Part shown: in pieces, positions 28,501-40,600 of the stretch
Layout of the letters: each line of letters opens with the position of its first letter
How positions within the stretch are numbered: position 1 is the first letter of the stretch
NCBI GenBank assembly: GCA_037957365.1
Contig: JARHVA010002128.1
Coordinates: 721,501-785,500, forward strand
DNA: 64,000 bases
Direction: 5' to 3'
Source of the DNA: Torreya grandis
Lineage: Eukaryota > Streptophyta > Pinopsida > Cupressales > Taxaceae
Notes under the pieces: model-generated
What the model was told of the DNA's origin: nothing
The model's database searches: none
Seen by the model: the letters and a program-made list of their open reading frames with translations, nothing else
Translations under genes and position numbers: made by a program

Positions 28501-30239
28501 TTATCTTTAGGTCAAATTTAAGAACCTAATTCAACTAAAAAACACTTTTTGTATAATCTTAGATTCTACCTATTATGGATATATATATGTATATATATAT
28601 ATATATTTAAACATTTTTTGATTTATAATAAACATAAATACATCATTTGTACATAAACAATCTATAATTAAGCATCTATAGACCTCTAAACAACTTGTTT
28701 TAAACCCATGTAATCATCTATTGCTGCTCCATAATCAAAATCTAGAGCTTTTGTAATTTACCACAAAACCACAACTATCATTTTATAGATAATCATGATT
28801 TTGTCATTTGTAGTGATAATTTTGTATCTAACCATCATTTTTAAGATAACTACAACAATAACACAACTCTTAGTCTATGATTTGGTATTAGATTTGTGAA
28901 TTTACACTCTTTGGTTGTGATTTTTCATGGTGTAGTTACAACTCTGCATTTCTTTTTTGTCTTTTTAAGTGCATTTTTTAGAAACATTTTTGGTGATTTT
29001 TGAGTCATTATGAGCCTCCCACAAGGCCCAAATTACCTTTGGTAATGACGGGCTCTTCCCTTTGACCCCACCCTATAATACAATAGGGAGTGTGCCATAG
29101 GTGTTGCCCCAGAACCCTGCAAGGGGCTCTGCCCCTTGATCCCACTTGAGACTGCTGCCATAAGATCCCTGCATCGTGTCCTACTCACCCCAAAGAATTA
29201 TAGAACCAAATCATAATTTTTAGGGTGTTTTATTAAGGCATATTTGACTAACATCTTGTTTATTTCAATGGTTATTTTATTAACATCATATTTTTTCAGG
29301 TTATATTTTTGATCTAAGATTTTTTTTTATAGGTCATCCCTCAAGAGTGATTTATTGAAACTATTAATCCTTGCATCTTTTTTAGGACCCTTTTTTTGAG
29401 TGTCCTCATCAAACTACTAACCCATATGCTTATAAGTCACCTGTCAAATAATATTTTGGAACTTTAAAAATCAGTTTTCCCTATATATATATCATTATCT
29501 TGTATACTCTTTCATATTATATATATCACACATCTTAATCAAATTAGTTAATCTTTTTGACTACATATTTGTATCTCGAGGGCTATGGTCTATGTATGCC
29601 CTCCCCCTTGTATCCTTGTGGTGATTCCTAGGGGATTAAAAACCACATATAAAACCTCTATCCTTTTTTATTTTATATGAGTTGGTAACGTGTATTTCAT
29701 CACAACACACTAGACCAAACTCCATATTTTGGAATTAAGAGAGATGTCATTACATGCCTAAGTAAAATTCCCCATAAATGGATCCATGTAGCAAAGGGTG
29801 GTTAAGATCCAATATGTAGGGTGGTAAAAAAACATCTTATATAGACTTTGGCCCCACTATACCTTCATGTATATATGGGACACACCTAGAGATCTTTATG
29901 TAAACCTAACATAATAGCTTTGGCTATAACAAGTGTACTGTTATAGGAGTCAGTATCAAATTTAAAGTAGCCATCAATTGATAGCAAGGTTGTGAGGGTT
30001 TAGTTGAACCATAATGGGTCATTGGAATAAAACATCACCCATGAAACCATTGTATGGTGTGGGAATTAGATTACACACCCTTAATTTTACTAATCATAGG
30101 ATTGTGGTTTTCTTTCTTGGGTGTGTGTTGTGTTAGATCCATGTTGTTTGTGATCCAAGTTAGACTTCACTTGAACCTATACACACCTATCTAGGTCTTT
30201 ACATAATCAATATTCATGTATATACTTGTCTCATAATTT
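25585..30239. other. Unassigned AT-rich region between the inverted R copies
   Basis: No domain was recognised in either strand over 4.6 kb. Small landmarks are TA-rich microsatellite DNA at about 28,578-28,607 and a relatively GC-rich block at about 29,030-29,190. The GC-rich block contains a perfect 7 bp stem hairpin AAGGGGCtctGCCCCTT near 29,118. The short open frames here (for example 26,819-27,103 and 28,080-28,322) have AT-driven composition and no supporting motif. Confidence 0.35.
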
Positions 30240-32200
30240 TATCATCATCTTCTTGTAAATCCTTATCCGATCATCCTTTTGTACATATCATCTTGAATAT
30301 CCTTACATTGTCCTATCTCCAATCTTGTCTTCATCCTGTCCTAGTCTAGTCATCCCCACTCATCATTTATCATACTCCATTACTCACATATCCTAATCAC
30401 ATATAATTATCCACAACATGTCCTAAGACCACCTTTTATATCCTTGCCTTTTGCACATATCATTTTTTTCATGTCTCATCATCTTATTATTGCATTTACC
30501 CTATCCTATCTCCCATCTTGTCCTCATCCCCTTTACCATTAATCATATCCACTCATCATTAATCATGACCTCATCATTCACATATCCTAAACCTCATCTT
30601 ATATATCCTTGTCTTGTATTTTACATCCTTACCCTCTTATGCATCCTTTCATCTCCTTATCATCATCCCATTATATCCTTTTTAGCCTATTCCAAATCCC
30701 ATCTTGTTTTAACCCCCTCCTAGTCAAAACATATCCAATCATCATTCTATTTTCCATATTGACCTTGTATATCCATTCTATATTCACCCCATCTTAATCT
30801 ATTCATCCCATCTTATTCTCTCTCATTATTAGTCACACCTCCATCATCAACATCTTATATTGTACATCCTTGACATCATCCTGTACATATTGTCATTGCC
30901 CTACTCTCATCCTAGTCTAGCCATATCCATCAATCATTAGTCATACCCAAATCTACATACAAATTGTAAACACAATTTTAAACATCCTTATCCTATAGTC
31001 CTTTTATAAATATCATCTTATACATCCTTACCTCACTACCATCCTTACATATTGTTTGTCACACATCTCATACTATTTTCCATCACCACCTTGTATTAGT
31101 ATCCTCTTAGTCTCACTATATCTACCCATAATTGGTCATCATCCCATCAATCACATACCTTAATCAAATTGTATTATTATATTATACATATCTATATTCT
31201 CTTATACCTCCTTCTAGTCAAATCATATCCTAGTCTTACTCATCATTTTTGATACCCCTGCCCTATCCTAATTACATCTTTTCTCACCATTCACATATTT
31301 TCCTAAGTACCTACCTCATCATTTTTATTCATCCCCTCATATTCTAACCATCTCCATTCATCATTGATCATCCTTCATCACCTACATGTTCCTATCATCA
31401 TCTTTTATATCCTTGTCTTACCTTCTTATACATATTTATGATCTCTTGTACATCCTTGTAGTCACATCATTATTCATACTACCATCACCAATATCTCATA
31501 TTGTAAATCCTAGAAATCATCTTGTACATATTATCCTTTTGTCTTACTCTCATCCTAGTCTAACCATATCCACCTATCCTTTATCATCCCCCATCATCTA
31601 CATATTATATAATTTCTTTATCATATTATCCTTGTATTTTCCTATCTCATCCCACATATTGTCTTCATCCCATCCTAGGCACATCTTATCACCACCTTGT
31701 CTTCCCCTCCTCCTAGTCTAAACATTATCCACCCCTCATTAACCACATCCACATAACCTATGTATTGTACATAATTTATTCTCTTATACATAATTCTAGT
31801 CACATCTTATACTCATCACACTCATCATTAGTCATACTCCCTCACACATCATAATCACATTTGGTCTTGTCATTCACATCTTATCCTAAGCCCACATCTT
31901 GTCCTAATCAACATTATTTCTTGACCTTTCCTTCTTCACCCATATATTTTAAAACCATTTTATCTTATCCTAGTTAGCTCTTTATGTCATAAATAGGTAT
32001 AAAACTACCCCCATCATTATCCTTAATAATTTCATCATCACCCTATCATCATACTTGTCCTTATCCCATTTTCTTAATCATGTTCATCATAATAATCCCA
32101 TCCCATCTTGAGAAAATTAGTTTTAAGGATTAATATAGTTATTTTATCATCCACATCATCCTATCATATTAATCCACTGATCTAAGCAACATTTCATATG
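30240..32200. repeat. Degenerate G-poor minisatellite, about 2 kb
   Basis: The plus strand is made almost only of C, T and A. Recurring blocks such as 'catccttatcct', 'tcatcttgtacatcc', 'cctagtcta(g)tcatatcc', 'cactcatcattagtcatac' and 'cacatatcctaatcacat' recur in similar order roughly every 100-130 bp. This looks like an old tandem repeat with heavy divergence. The hydrophobic open frames it gives (30,451-30,797 and 31,386-31,721) follow from the composition and are not credible genes. Confidence 0.6.
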
Positions 32201-35080
32201 ATAATTCATGTGATGGTTCTACCCCAATTGGTGGCAGAACTTCTGGGAGCCATAACTTTTTCACCATAGATCCGTTTGACTCCCCATTTGAACCATTGGA
32301 AATATAAGAATTATTATAAAATGGTGAGATGTCATGGAGATATGTTTGATGGATTTTTACCCTAGAAAACCTAATGGAAGTGCCCCAAATTTAAATTTTA
32401 GTAGTGTAATCTAAAAATGGTAATTCCTCAAATTTTGTATTGTTGTAAATCATGGAAGTAAAACCACTTAATCTCCCTCAATATTGGTGACCTTACACAC
32501 CATAATAATACCTAAAAAACATGTAAAAATTAATATGTAACCCAAAATGGAAATTAGACATCTCTTCTTAGAGATAGGCATATGTTTGGGTCTACAAATT
32601 TGATGAATAAAACATCTCTTCTCAGAGATAGCATTATTTTTATTGTGTTTTTCTTGTTTCTTAAATTATCTTTCAACCAAATCTTTTAAGTTTTTTTATC
32701 ATCCAATATCACTCATTATAATCCATCATACTATCTCAGTCCTTTAGCATTGCTTTATTCAAACAATCCTTAGTCTCCCATCTATATTTACCCATGGATT
32801 TGGATCTAGTTCTTGTATACTGATACATCTTAGCCAATAAGGATGAAGTAATTTTGTGATCTATAGATATGGGTGATCACATACCTTATAACATTGATTG
32901 CATTCAACCCAAACTAACCCTTAGGCCCATGAAATCATTCTCAACCTTCCTTGACATACTCATCCTAATCATCAATACATCATAGAGAATAAAGATGAGT
33001 TCATCTTGTGGCTATGGAATATGGGTGTTTGATTTCTTGATGATTTTGACCACATGATACCTAATTCACCTCCAAAATAAGTCCACCATAAACCCTTATC
33101 CCATTTCCTTCCACCATCCATTATCCCTATCTAAATGCCCTTATCCCTAATTCATACTTGTCCATAGTCAAATTCTCCATCTTCCAATCATAATCCATCA
33201 CCATTCCCTCATCCTACTCATAAAAGAAGACCCAAATTTTAAACCTAACCATCCAATAATAATATGGAATCACCATCACCTTCTTCCAATTCCAATACTT
33301 GTAAATCCAACTCTTAGGCCTAGAAAGTCCCCCATCCTTTATCACCTACCACCATGAACCTTGACCCTACTTTCATAGAATAATACATATCTATCAACAA
33401 GGATGAAGTCCTATTGTATTTTATTATGATGGGTGTACCACTTCTTGAATTTTTTAAACCCCTTAAACTTATTACACCTCTAGCACAAAATCCTTCCTAT
33501 AAGTCTCCTTACCATCAATCTTCATCCATTAGTCCTATCTAGCCATCTACCCCTTTCTTTACTAGCAATGGGAATCTAATCTTGGCCACCTATCCATCCA
33601 CCCAATTACTCCAAACATCATCTGATCATAAGTATAATGCTTCCACATATAAGACACAAAATTAAAATGGGCCCTTATACTCACTTTCCTATGTCATTGG
33701 AATACCTTTTCAAATAATTTATTACTACTAAAATGATGGTCTACCTACCCATACGACATCTTAATCCCACTAAGCCTAAGCCATCTTAGTATAAAGCAAA
33801 TTTATACTATCTTTATCATCAAACTTGGGGGTATTCCATTAAATGATGTCAAATTTTTTGAGTTTATGTCCAAGACCTCATTAACCATGGTGAGATACTA
33901 ATTAAGGAGGAACCAGATGAATTTATCTCCTTGGGTGACCATGAAGAGGAATGCAAAGATTTTATTCCTCATGACAATCAATAACTTCCACTTCCAATCC
34001 AAGGTTAAGGCATCCTATCTATCATCCATGAGCTTATTCTATTCAAAATAAGTCTATTACCCATAAGTTTAGTCCTCCCATATCCCATTATTCCTTTCAT
34101 GGACCTATCTTTACTCAATCCATTATCCTTCCATCATCTTCCTCTCACCCATCACACCAAAAACCCCACATTGAGAGGAAAATCATGGATAATCACTCCT
34201 TTACTCATAAAATTACATCATGTACATCAAAGTTAGAACAAGTTTTATCCACCTCAGGATCATGTACAAACCAACATCTGCATCAGATTCCTCATCAAAA
34301 ACATCATCCCTCATCAATATTATAATATATGGTGTTAATGCATGTTATTTTGAAGGATCCCATAATAAAGATGATAAGAAATCACCAAGCATATCTTATA
34401 ATGCCACTATAGATGATGAAATCACAACTAAATTCTTGAGTACCTTAGATTTTTAGAGTGGATTTGATCCTACATTAGATATGTGTCTTAATGATCCTTT
34501 TAATATTATTGAGTAAAATTTATCTAACATTAAGGCTACAGTTATTAGTGACATTGATGAGGACTATGATTCTGATTATCCTTTTACTCCATCACACAAC
34601 ATTCATCATCCACCTCACCTCCATAATCCTTATGTCACACTCCATAAGGGGACTAAATAGGAACATGCATTATTGAATTCTATTTTACATTCCATATAAT
34701 GTGCTACAAATACAAATATCCAAGACCATCATCCAATAATCATAAGTCATGATCAAATCATCTTTTATCCTATTAGTCAAAAGCAATAAAAATCAAATCA
34801 TCAGCCTAATCAAAAAATATATTTCCCTAATGAAGCCCATAATCTAACATTAAGCACATGTCAAATTCAAAATAATCATATATCAAATCAAAACTTAAAT
34901 AATTGTGGTGAATCCCAAAATATAGCATGAGGGGGAAATGAAAGTTAGATCCAATCAAAAATTCAAAAGAAAGTCAAAAATAATAATCATAAGGCTGAAC
35001 ATTCTCTTAATGCTTGGGTCAAATAATTAAAAAGTGAAAAGGTTTTGGATCCCATACTCTCATGGCACTGATCTCAATAA
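32201..35080 (+). pseudogene. Decayed plus-strand coding region next to family R copy 2
   Basis: A reading relic on the plus strand, clearest from 34,220 to about 35,070. There a single frame is interrupted only by TAG/TAA codons that look like mutated CAG/CAA. It contains an acidic segment (VISDIDEDYDSDYPFTPSHN), an SGFDPTLDM-like segment, and an Asn/Gln-rich basic tail ending close to the R boundary. Between about 32,830 and 33,450 a short module like NKDEV-L-x(4-6)-MGV occurs three times. No enzymatic motif is seen. It may be the 3' portion of gag or an accessory gene of the family R element. Its general style resembles the relic in element A. Confidence 0.35.
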
Positions 35081-35097
35081 TCCCCTCTGTATGCAAA

Positions 35098-36664
35098 CAT
35101 AAATTCATCATGTCTATAAATCAATCCTAGCTCAAAGAAGATAGAGCATACCTACATGTTCGATGGGGAATACATTTGTTAAGTGGGAGTGTGACCAATA
35201 TGGGGATCCACTAGACCTGATTAAGGGATCACTTGTCATAATACACCATGATAGGAAGGGTTCCAAAGCCTAAAGTCTAACATAATCAAGAAAAAACCCT
35301 AAGAGAGTCTTAGGTTTAATGTTCACTCTATATCTAATAACATGAAAGTAAATCTAATCTAGTTCACACCAAATCTTATCGCACAAAGTGGGGGTTAAAA
35401 ATAAACTAAACTAAACTAAACATACATAAAATACAAATACTCATGTCAATGTATATAGAATCCTAATGCATGTGAGAGAAGCACAATTGTATTATCTATC
35501 TACTCTTACAAAGGATAAATAAAGTTAGGAATACTTACCTTGAAGATGAACCCATTGAGCCTCAATCTCTCCCTTGGCCAAGGTGATTTGTAATAGATTA
35601 TTGTGGTATGTAAGGATAATAAAGACAAATCAACTCTAGACTAAATAACCTATCTATGCATCCAAAAGACTTCTCCATAAGACAGGATTCACATCTCTAA
35701 AGAAAGTATGAAACCCTAATATTTATTCCTAAAGTAGAATGGTCAATAAATAGATGTTAATTCACACTTATTCTCCTTCACTTCTCTATTATCAAATGGT
35801 TGGAGATGAACTTGTATATATAAGTGGATATTTCCCTAAACCCTTTTGAATATGTTAGCTATACAAGGTCAACCCAATCAACCCTCTATGTTTTATGGAG
35901 ATAAATCACTAGGTCCCAAGCTAGGTCAGCTAAAGGGCTAACAAAAATCCAAGTGAAAAATATCCTTAAATGATATAGGGTCAACCCTATATAGTAATCA
36001 AAGGCTAAAAACTATATAAGGTTCACCTAGTCAACCTAGTATAATCAACTATGAATGGGGGTCAAGGTAAGAAAAAGGAACATGATTATATGATAAATCA
36101 CTAGAATGGGCACAAATAAGAAGAATAAGATTAGCGTAAATAGTTTTAGGAGAGAAGTGTGTAGATGGAAAGTGGGAAAAGGGAAAACAAACTTACGAAG
36201 TACTAATGGTCCATCCACCTCTTTCCTGGTGTACCCTTTAAGGTGTGTACTCAAAGATATTGAGACTCGATGGGTTCTTACAAGATACAAAGTGTCATTA
36301 AGTGATAAAAGATTTAAAATATTAGGTGTATAAATATGCCCCACTTGAAGCTCATCATGTGTCACATAAGTGCAACACAAGTTGGTGCTTTAGGAAATAA
36401 AACATGAAACACATAATGTTGATGCTAAATACAGTGCAATAAGAAACAAATAAGATAAATGAAAGGATAGAATTGAAAAAAAAATACCTTTACTTACCTT
36501 AGTGTTGTAGATAAAGAAGTATACTACAAGATAAAGTGAAGGCATCCAATGTGAATAACAGTAGGCAAACTTGTAGAAGTTAGTGTAGAAAATAACTAAA
36601 AATCAAAATTTTGGGAAGAGAGGCATATAATAGTGTAAAATATTCTATATGTCATCATGATTCC
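35098..36664 (-). repeat. Family R, copy 2, left part (inverted relative to copy 1)
   Basis: The reverse complement of 24,190-25,584, starting with TGTATG at 35,098. It is interrupted at 36,664 by element F and resumes at 63,631. It has about 150 bp more than copy 1 in the region with GTCGAC/GTTGAC palindromes (35,860-36,050), holding four or more motif units where copy 1 has two. The flanking ATTCC at 36,660-36,664 is repeated at 63,626-63,630. Confidence 0.65.
36660..36664. other. Candidate target site duplication of element F (left)
   Basis: ATTCC here and again at 63,626-63,630, at the two points where the family R alignment breaks and resumes. Three extra bases (TCG) separate the left copy from the TGT of the repeat start, so the match is good but not perfect. 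Confidence 0.5.
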
Positions 36665-36667
36665 TCG

Positions 36668-37570
36668 TGTCCCCAAAATTTGATACTTCAATATTTTGGG
36701 AGATACCCCTTTTAAAATTTTTGCATCTTAATAGTATGTGCATGTCATATGTGTTGTTTGAAGTAAATGTTTAGAATAAAGGATTTGGGTCCTATTTATG
36801 TTTGTTTTTATTTTGTGATTGTCCTCTCAATTACTTTAGGTTTCTCTAAAAGATTGAAAACACTAGCTTAAAAGCATCACCCATATCCTCCATCCATCCA
36901 TTTTTATAGCCTGAAGGTAAATTAGTGCATTTTCTAATGCAAATCAAGTTCTCTAAGTTACTTTACTTCCTTAAAAATAAGTTAAGTTGTCTTAAAAACA
37001 TGAATCACACTTCCCAAACCAAATTAAGTTTATCAAGGAACTTTGCTTATGAAAATTAAATAAGTTAAGTAGATTTCAAAACCCGATTAACACTATCAAG
37101 ACCTTATTGGGTTCTCAAGACTAAGTTACTTATAAAGTTTACAAGTAAAATATTTTTAGGTTTACAAACCTGATTTACTTATAAACCAAGACCCAATCAG
37201 GATTATGAGACTACTTTGCTTACAAAAGCCTAAAATAAGTAAAGTAGTTTGAAAAACCTGATCAACAAGGCAAGTTGATGTGGCATGGCACATTTGTAAT
37301 TAATGCATTGTAAAATATATAAAATCAGAATTTACACCTCATTTACACCTCAAACCAAGTCATAAAAACTAAGTGATTACCTTTGTGAACCCTGAGCTAA
37401 GCATTTTAGATCCTTGGAGCAATTTAGAGCAAATTTGAGCATTTCCTTTTTTGACCCACTTGCATTTGAGGTAGGTAGATTATTTTAATTTCATTATTTT
37501 CTTCTTATTTGTTTATTTTAAGGTGTGGTTTTTCCTCTATTTTTATATTTGTGTGATTCATTTTCTCCTA
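36668..37570 (+). repeat. Element F 5' LTR, truncated to 0.9 kb
   Basis: It starts TGTCCCCAAAATTTGATACTTC and aligns with 40,601-41,505 (TGTTCCCAAAATTTGATACTTC). Shared blocks include 'aaaggatttgggtcctatttatg', 'catcacccatatcctccatcc' and 'aggtaggtagatt'. The alignment stops at about 37,570, where pol-coding sequence begins at once without primer site, gag or protease. Confidence 0.7.
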
Positions 37571-39260
37571 GAAGAAAAAGGAATATAGGGAGATTTCTTC
37601 TACAGAAATAGAACAAGTTAATTTAGGTAGCAATGAAGAGCCTAAGATGGTTAACATTGGTAAGAGCTGCTCACAAGAGGAAAAAGAAGATTTCACTAAA
37701 ATTATTAAATAATATATTGATGTATTTTCTTGGTCATATAAATATCTCAAGTCCTTTCATATATAAGAAGTATAGCACTACATTCCACTTCAACTAGGTA
37801 TAAAGCCATTCAAGCAGAAGTTACGACATCACAATCCTACCATTTTAGGCATGATTCATGCTAAGATTCAAAAAATCTTAGATGTAAAGATTATTTATTT
37901 GATCCATCATTCAGAATGGTTAGCAAACATTGTCCTACTAAGACATAAAAATGGAGAGATATGTTTATATGTTGATTTTTGCAACATGAATCAGGATTCT
38001 TTAAAAGACAACTATCCATTGCCTATCATGGATCATATTTTATAGGTGGTTACAGGGTCTGAAATGTTATCCATGTTAGATGGATTCTCAGGATATAATC
38101 AAATAAAGGTAGCTAAATAATATCAATACAAGATAGCTTTCACAACACCATGGTGGACTTTTATTTATCAAAAGATGCCTTTTGGGCTAATCAATGCTGG
38201 TATAACTTTTCAATGAGTTGTGGTTTTATCATTCACTCATTTGAGCAACAAGAGTATTGTTGTATATCTAGATGATTTGATTGTGTTTTTAAAACAAAGA
38301 GGTAACCACTTAGCTGACCTTGAGGAAGCTTGATCCAATGTAGAATACATGGGATTTCATTAAATCCTAAGAAATCCATATTTATTATAACTGAAGGTAA
38401 GCTTCTTGGTCATTTGGTATCAAGTGAAGGGACTAGAATTGATCCAAAATGAATAAAAGTTATTCAAATTTTTCCTATCCCTACATCTCAGAAAGGTGTA
38501 CATTCTTTCTTTGGTAAAGCTAATTTTCTAAAAAGGTTTATCCTAGATTTTGCTGAGTTAACATGCCACATATTGGATATGATGAATAAAAAGCCATATT
38601 TTAAATGGAATGTTGAAGGAAAATTAACATTTGAAAGAATCAAAGTGGAAATAGCCAAAGCTCCAGTGTTAGTTTCTCCAAATTTTATTAAGGAATGAAT
38701 TATTTAATGTTATTCTTTAGAACATATAATGTCAACCAACCTCATGCAAAAGAATGATGAAGGAGTTGAAGCACCTATAGCCTTTATGATTCAACCACTA
38801 AAAGGATCAAAGTAAAAGTACTCTCAAATAGAGAAACATGCATATGAAGTAGTGAAAGCATGTAAAGTTTTTAGGTATTATATTTTATCTTCTCACACTT
38901 TGGAAGACATTCAAAATTATGTAGATAAGTCTATTCCAACTCAGCAAGAGGTAGGGCTACCTAGGGGCACTTAGGTAGATAAAGTACAAGAATTTGATCT
39001 TGACATCAGACCAAAATATTTATTGAGAAGTAGATGATTGTGAAAATTGATTATTGAAAGCAAGCCTAAAGCTAAAACATCTCTAAATCAAAGATAAATT
39101 GAAGAAGAATTACCCATGGTACTTTTTGTCGTTCTGGTTAATGAATGGTACAATAAGATTTCTTACTATTTGACTTCTAGAGAATTGCTAGATAATTTGA
39201 CAAATAAATAAAAGTGGAATATCAAGTTGAAATCCAAGGAATATGTCATTTGGGATAATG
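37571..39260 (+). pseudogene. Element F reverse transcriptase/RNase H remnant
   Basis: Ty3/gypsy polymerase relic. A pre-RT stretch (STEIEQVNLGS, about 37,595) leads to palm motifs NGEICLYVDFCNMN (about 37,950), MLSMLDGFSGYNQIKVA (about 38,065) and TPWWTFIYQKMPFGLINAG. The catalytic box YLDD is intact at 38,265-38,276, followed by LNPKKS and GKLLGH. The RNase H part after about 38,690 is short and eroded (KYSQIEKHAYEVVKACK). Stops are mostly TAG/TAA where Gln is expected, for example directly after MDHIL near 38,043. The ancestral enzyme would copy element RNA into DNA inside the particle. It is non-functional, and the Athila/Tat versus other non-chromoviral lineage cannot be settled by eye. 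Confidence 0.75.
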
Positions 39261-40430
39261 GTCTATACAAAAAGAGAATTGATGGTGTTTTTCTACATTA
39301 TGTAGATAAAGAATAATAGATTGAATTGTTAAAGGCATTTCATGACAAAGCATGTAGAGGTCATTTTTTAATTAGAGTCACTACACATGAAATCTTACCA
39401 GTAAGGTATTTTTCGCCTACTTTGTTTAAAGATGCATCTGAATCAGTTGCTATGTGTCAAGCATGTTAGATTTTTGTATGAAGAGTTAAATTACTTGCTT
39501 TGCCACTAAAACTAGTAATTATTAATGAGCCTTTTTGGAAATGGGGAATGGATTTCATTGGTTTGTTGAATCCTCCATCAAGTGATAGACATCACTACAT
39601 TATGATAGCTACTGATTATTTCAGAAAATGGGTTGAGGCTATCCCAATCAAGTAGGCTACATCAGAAGTAGTGTGTGATTTTATAAAAGAAAATATCGAT
39701 GTTAGATTCAATGTACCACTTAAAATTGTGACAGATAATGTAGCCAACTTTTCTTCTATGGAACTTACTAAATTTTTTTACTCTTATTGGATAAGCCTAG
39801 TTCATGCTTCAAATCATTATCCTCAAGGTAATGGACAAGCTAAGTCAAACAATAAGAATTTGATGAATATCATTCAAATACTAGTGGATAACAATAAAAG
39901 GACCTAGCATAAGAAATTATTTGATACATTATGGGCTAAAAGAATTAATCCAAAGAAGGCATTAGGTATGTATCAATTTCAATTGTTATATGGAATAAAT
40001 GTTGAAATACTAATAACCCTTGAATTTCCTACTTTACAATTGCTAAAAACAATTGAAGACACCATTTATCAGGATTCACTTGATAAGAGAATCATGTTTC
40101 TTAGTGAACTACAAGAACTTCATGTTCAAGTTGTTGATTAACTAATAGATCATCAAGCAAAAGTTAAGAAGATATTTGACAAAGAATCCAGAGATATTCA
40201 ATTTAAAGTGGGAGATTTAGTTCTTCTATGGGATAAGCAAAATGAATAGAAAGGAAAGCATGGGAAGTTTGATTCCTTATAGAAAGGACCCTTTACCATA
40301 CATAATATTTATAGGAAATATAGTTTCTTCCTAGTTCATCAAGATGGGATTACACTGCCTCTACCTTTCAATGGGTAGTAATTGAAGATTTACAAAAATT
40401 GAGAAGTAGGGTATCTCTTGCTTGTACATA
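39261..40430 (+). pseudogene. Element F integrase remnant
   Basis: An N-terminal H-H-C-C zinc finger is visible at about 39,340-39,470 (FHDKACRGHF...CQAC). The core has Asp in WGMDFIG at 39,551-39,553 and Asp in VTDNVANF at 39,734-39,736. The catalytic Glu expected in the GNGQAE motif is Lys (codon AAG, 39,842-39,844). The C-terminal part has the FKVGDLVLLWDK and KGPFTIHNI motifs of the SH3-like domain, with stops. There is no chromodomain before the end at about 40,430. The family joins element DNA to host DNA; this copy is dead on several counts. Confidence 0.75.
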
Positions 40431-40590
40431 AATAATTTTTTTGCATTTTATTTTGTTTTGTTTAAAGTCTTTATGTTCCAGTTAGTCTAGTAGTTTTTGT
40501 GACTAAGCTTATGCAATGACTCCATACCTAATGAATTGAAAACAAAACTAGAGATATTGAGATCTAACCCTTCTTTCTTTTCTTATGATA

Positions 40591-40600
40591 GAAATAAGGG
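40591..40600 (+). other. Element F polypurine tract
   Basis: GAAATAAGGG directly precedes TGTTCCC, the start of the second repeat copy. The composition and place fit the plus-strand primer and support calling the following repeat a 3' LTR. Confidence 0.55.

Noticed and set aside
26819..31721. Several 80-111 residue plus-strand open frames rich in Leu, Ser, Ile and Pro
   Set aside because: They follow from G-poor, T/C-rich low-complexity DNA, where stop codons needing G or A in certain places are rare. No domain or codon signal.
35059..35076. Minus-strand string TGAGATCAGTGCCATGAG resembling an initiator tRNA-Met primer site next to family R copy 2
   Set aside because: It matches 11 of 14 bases but lies about 21 bp from the repeat edge and inside a plus-strand coding relic. 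Copy 1 has nothing similar. It is too weak to set the element orientation.
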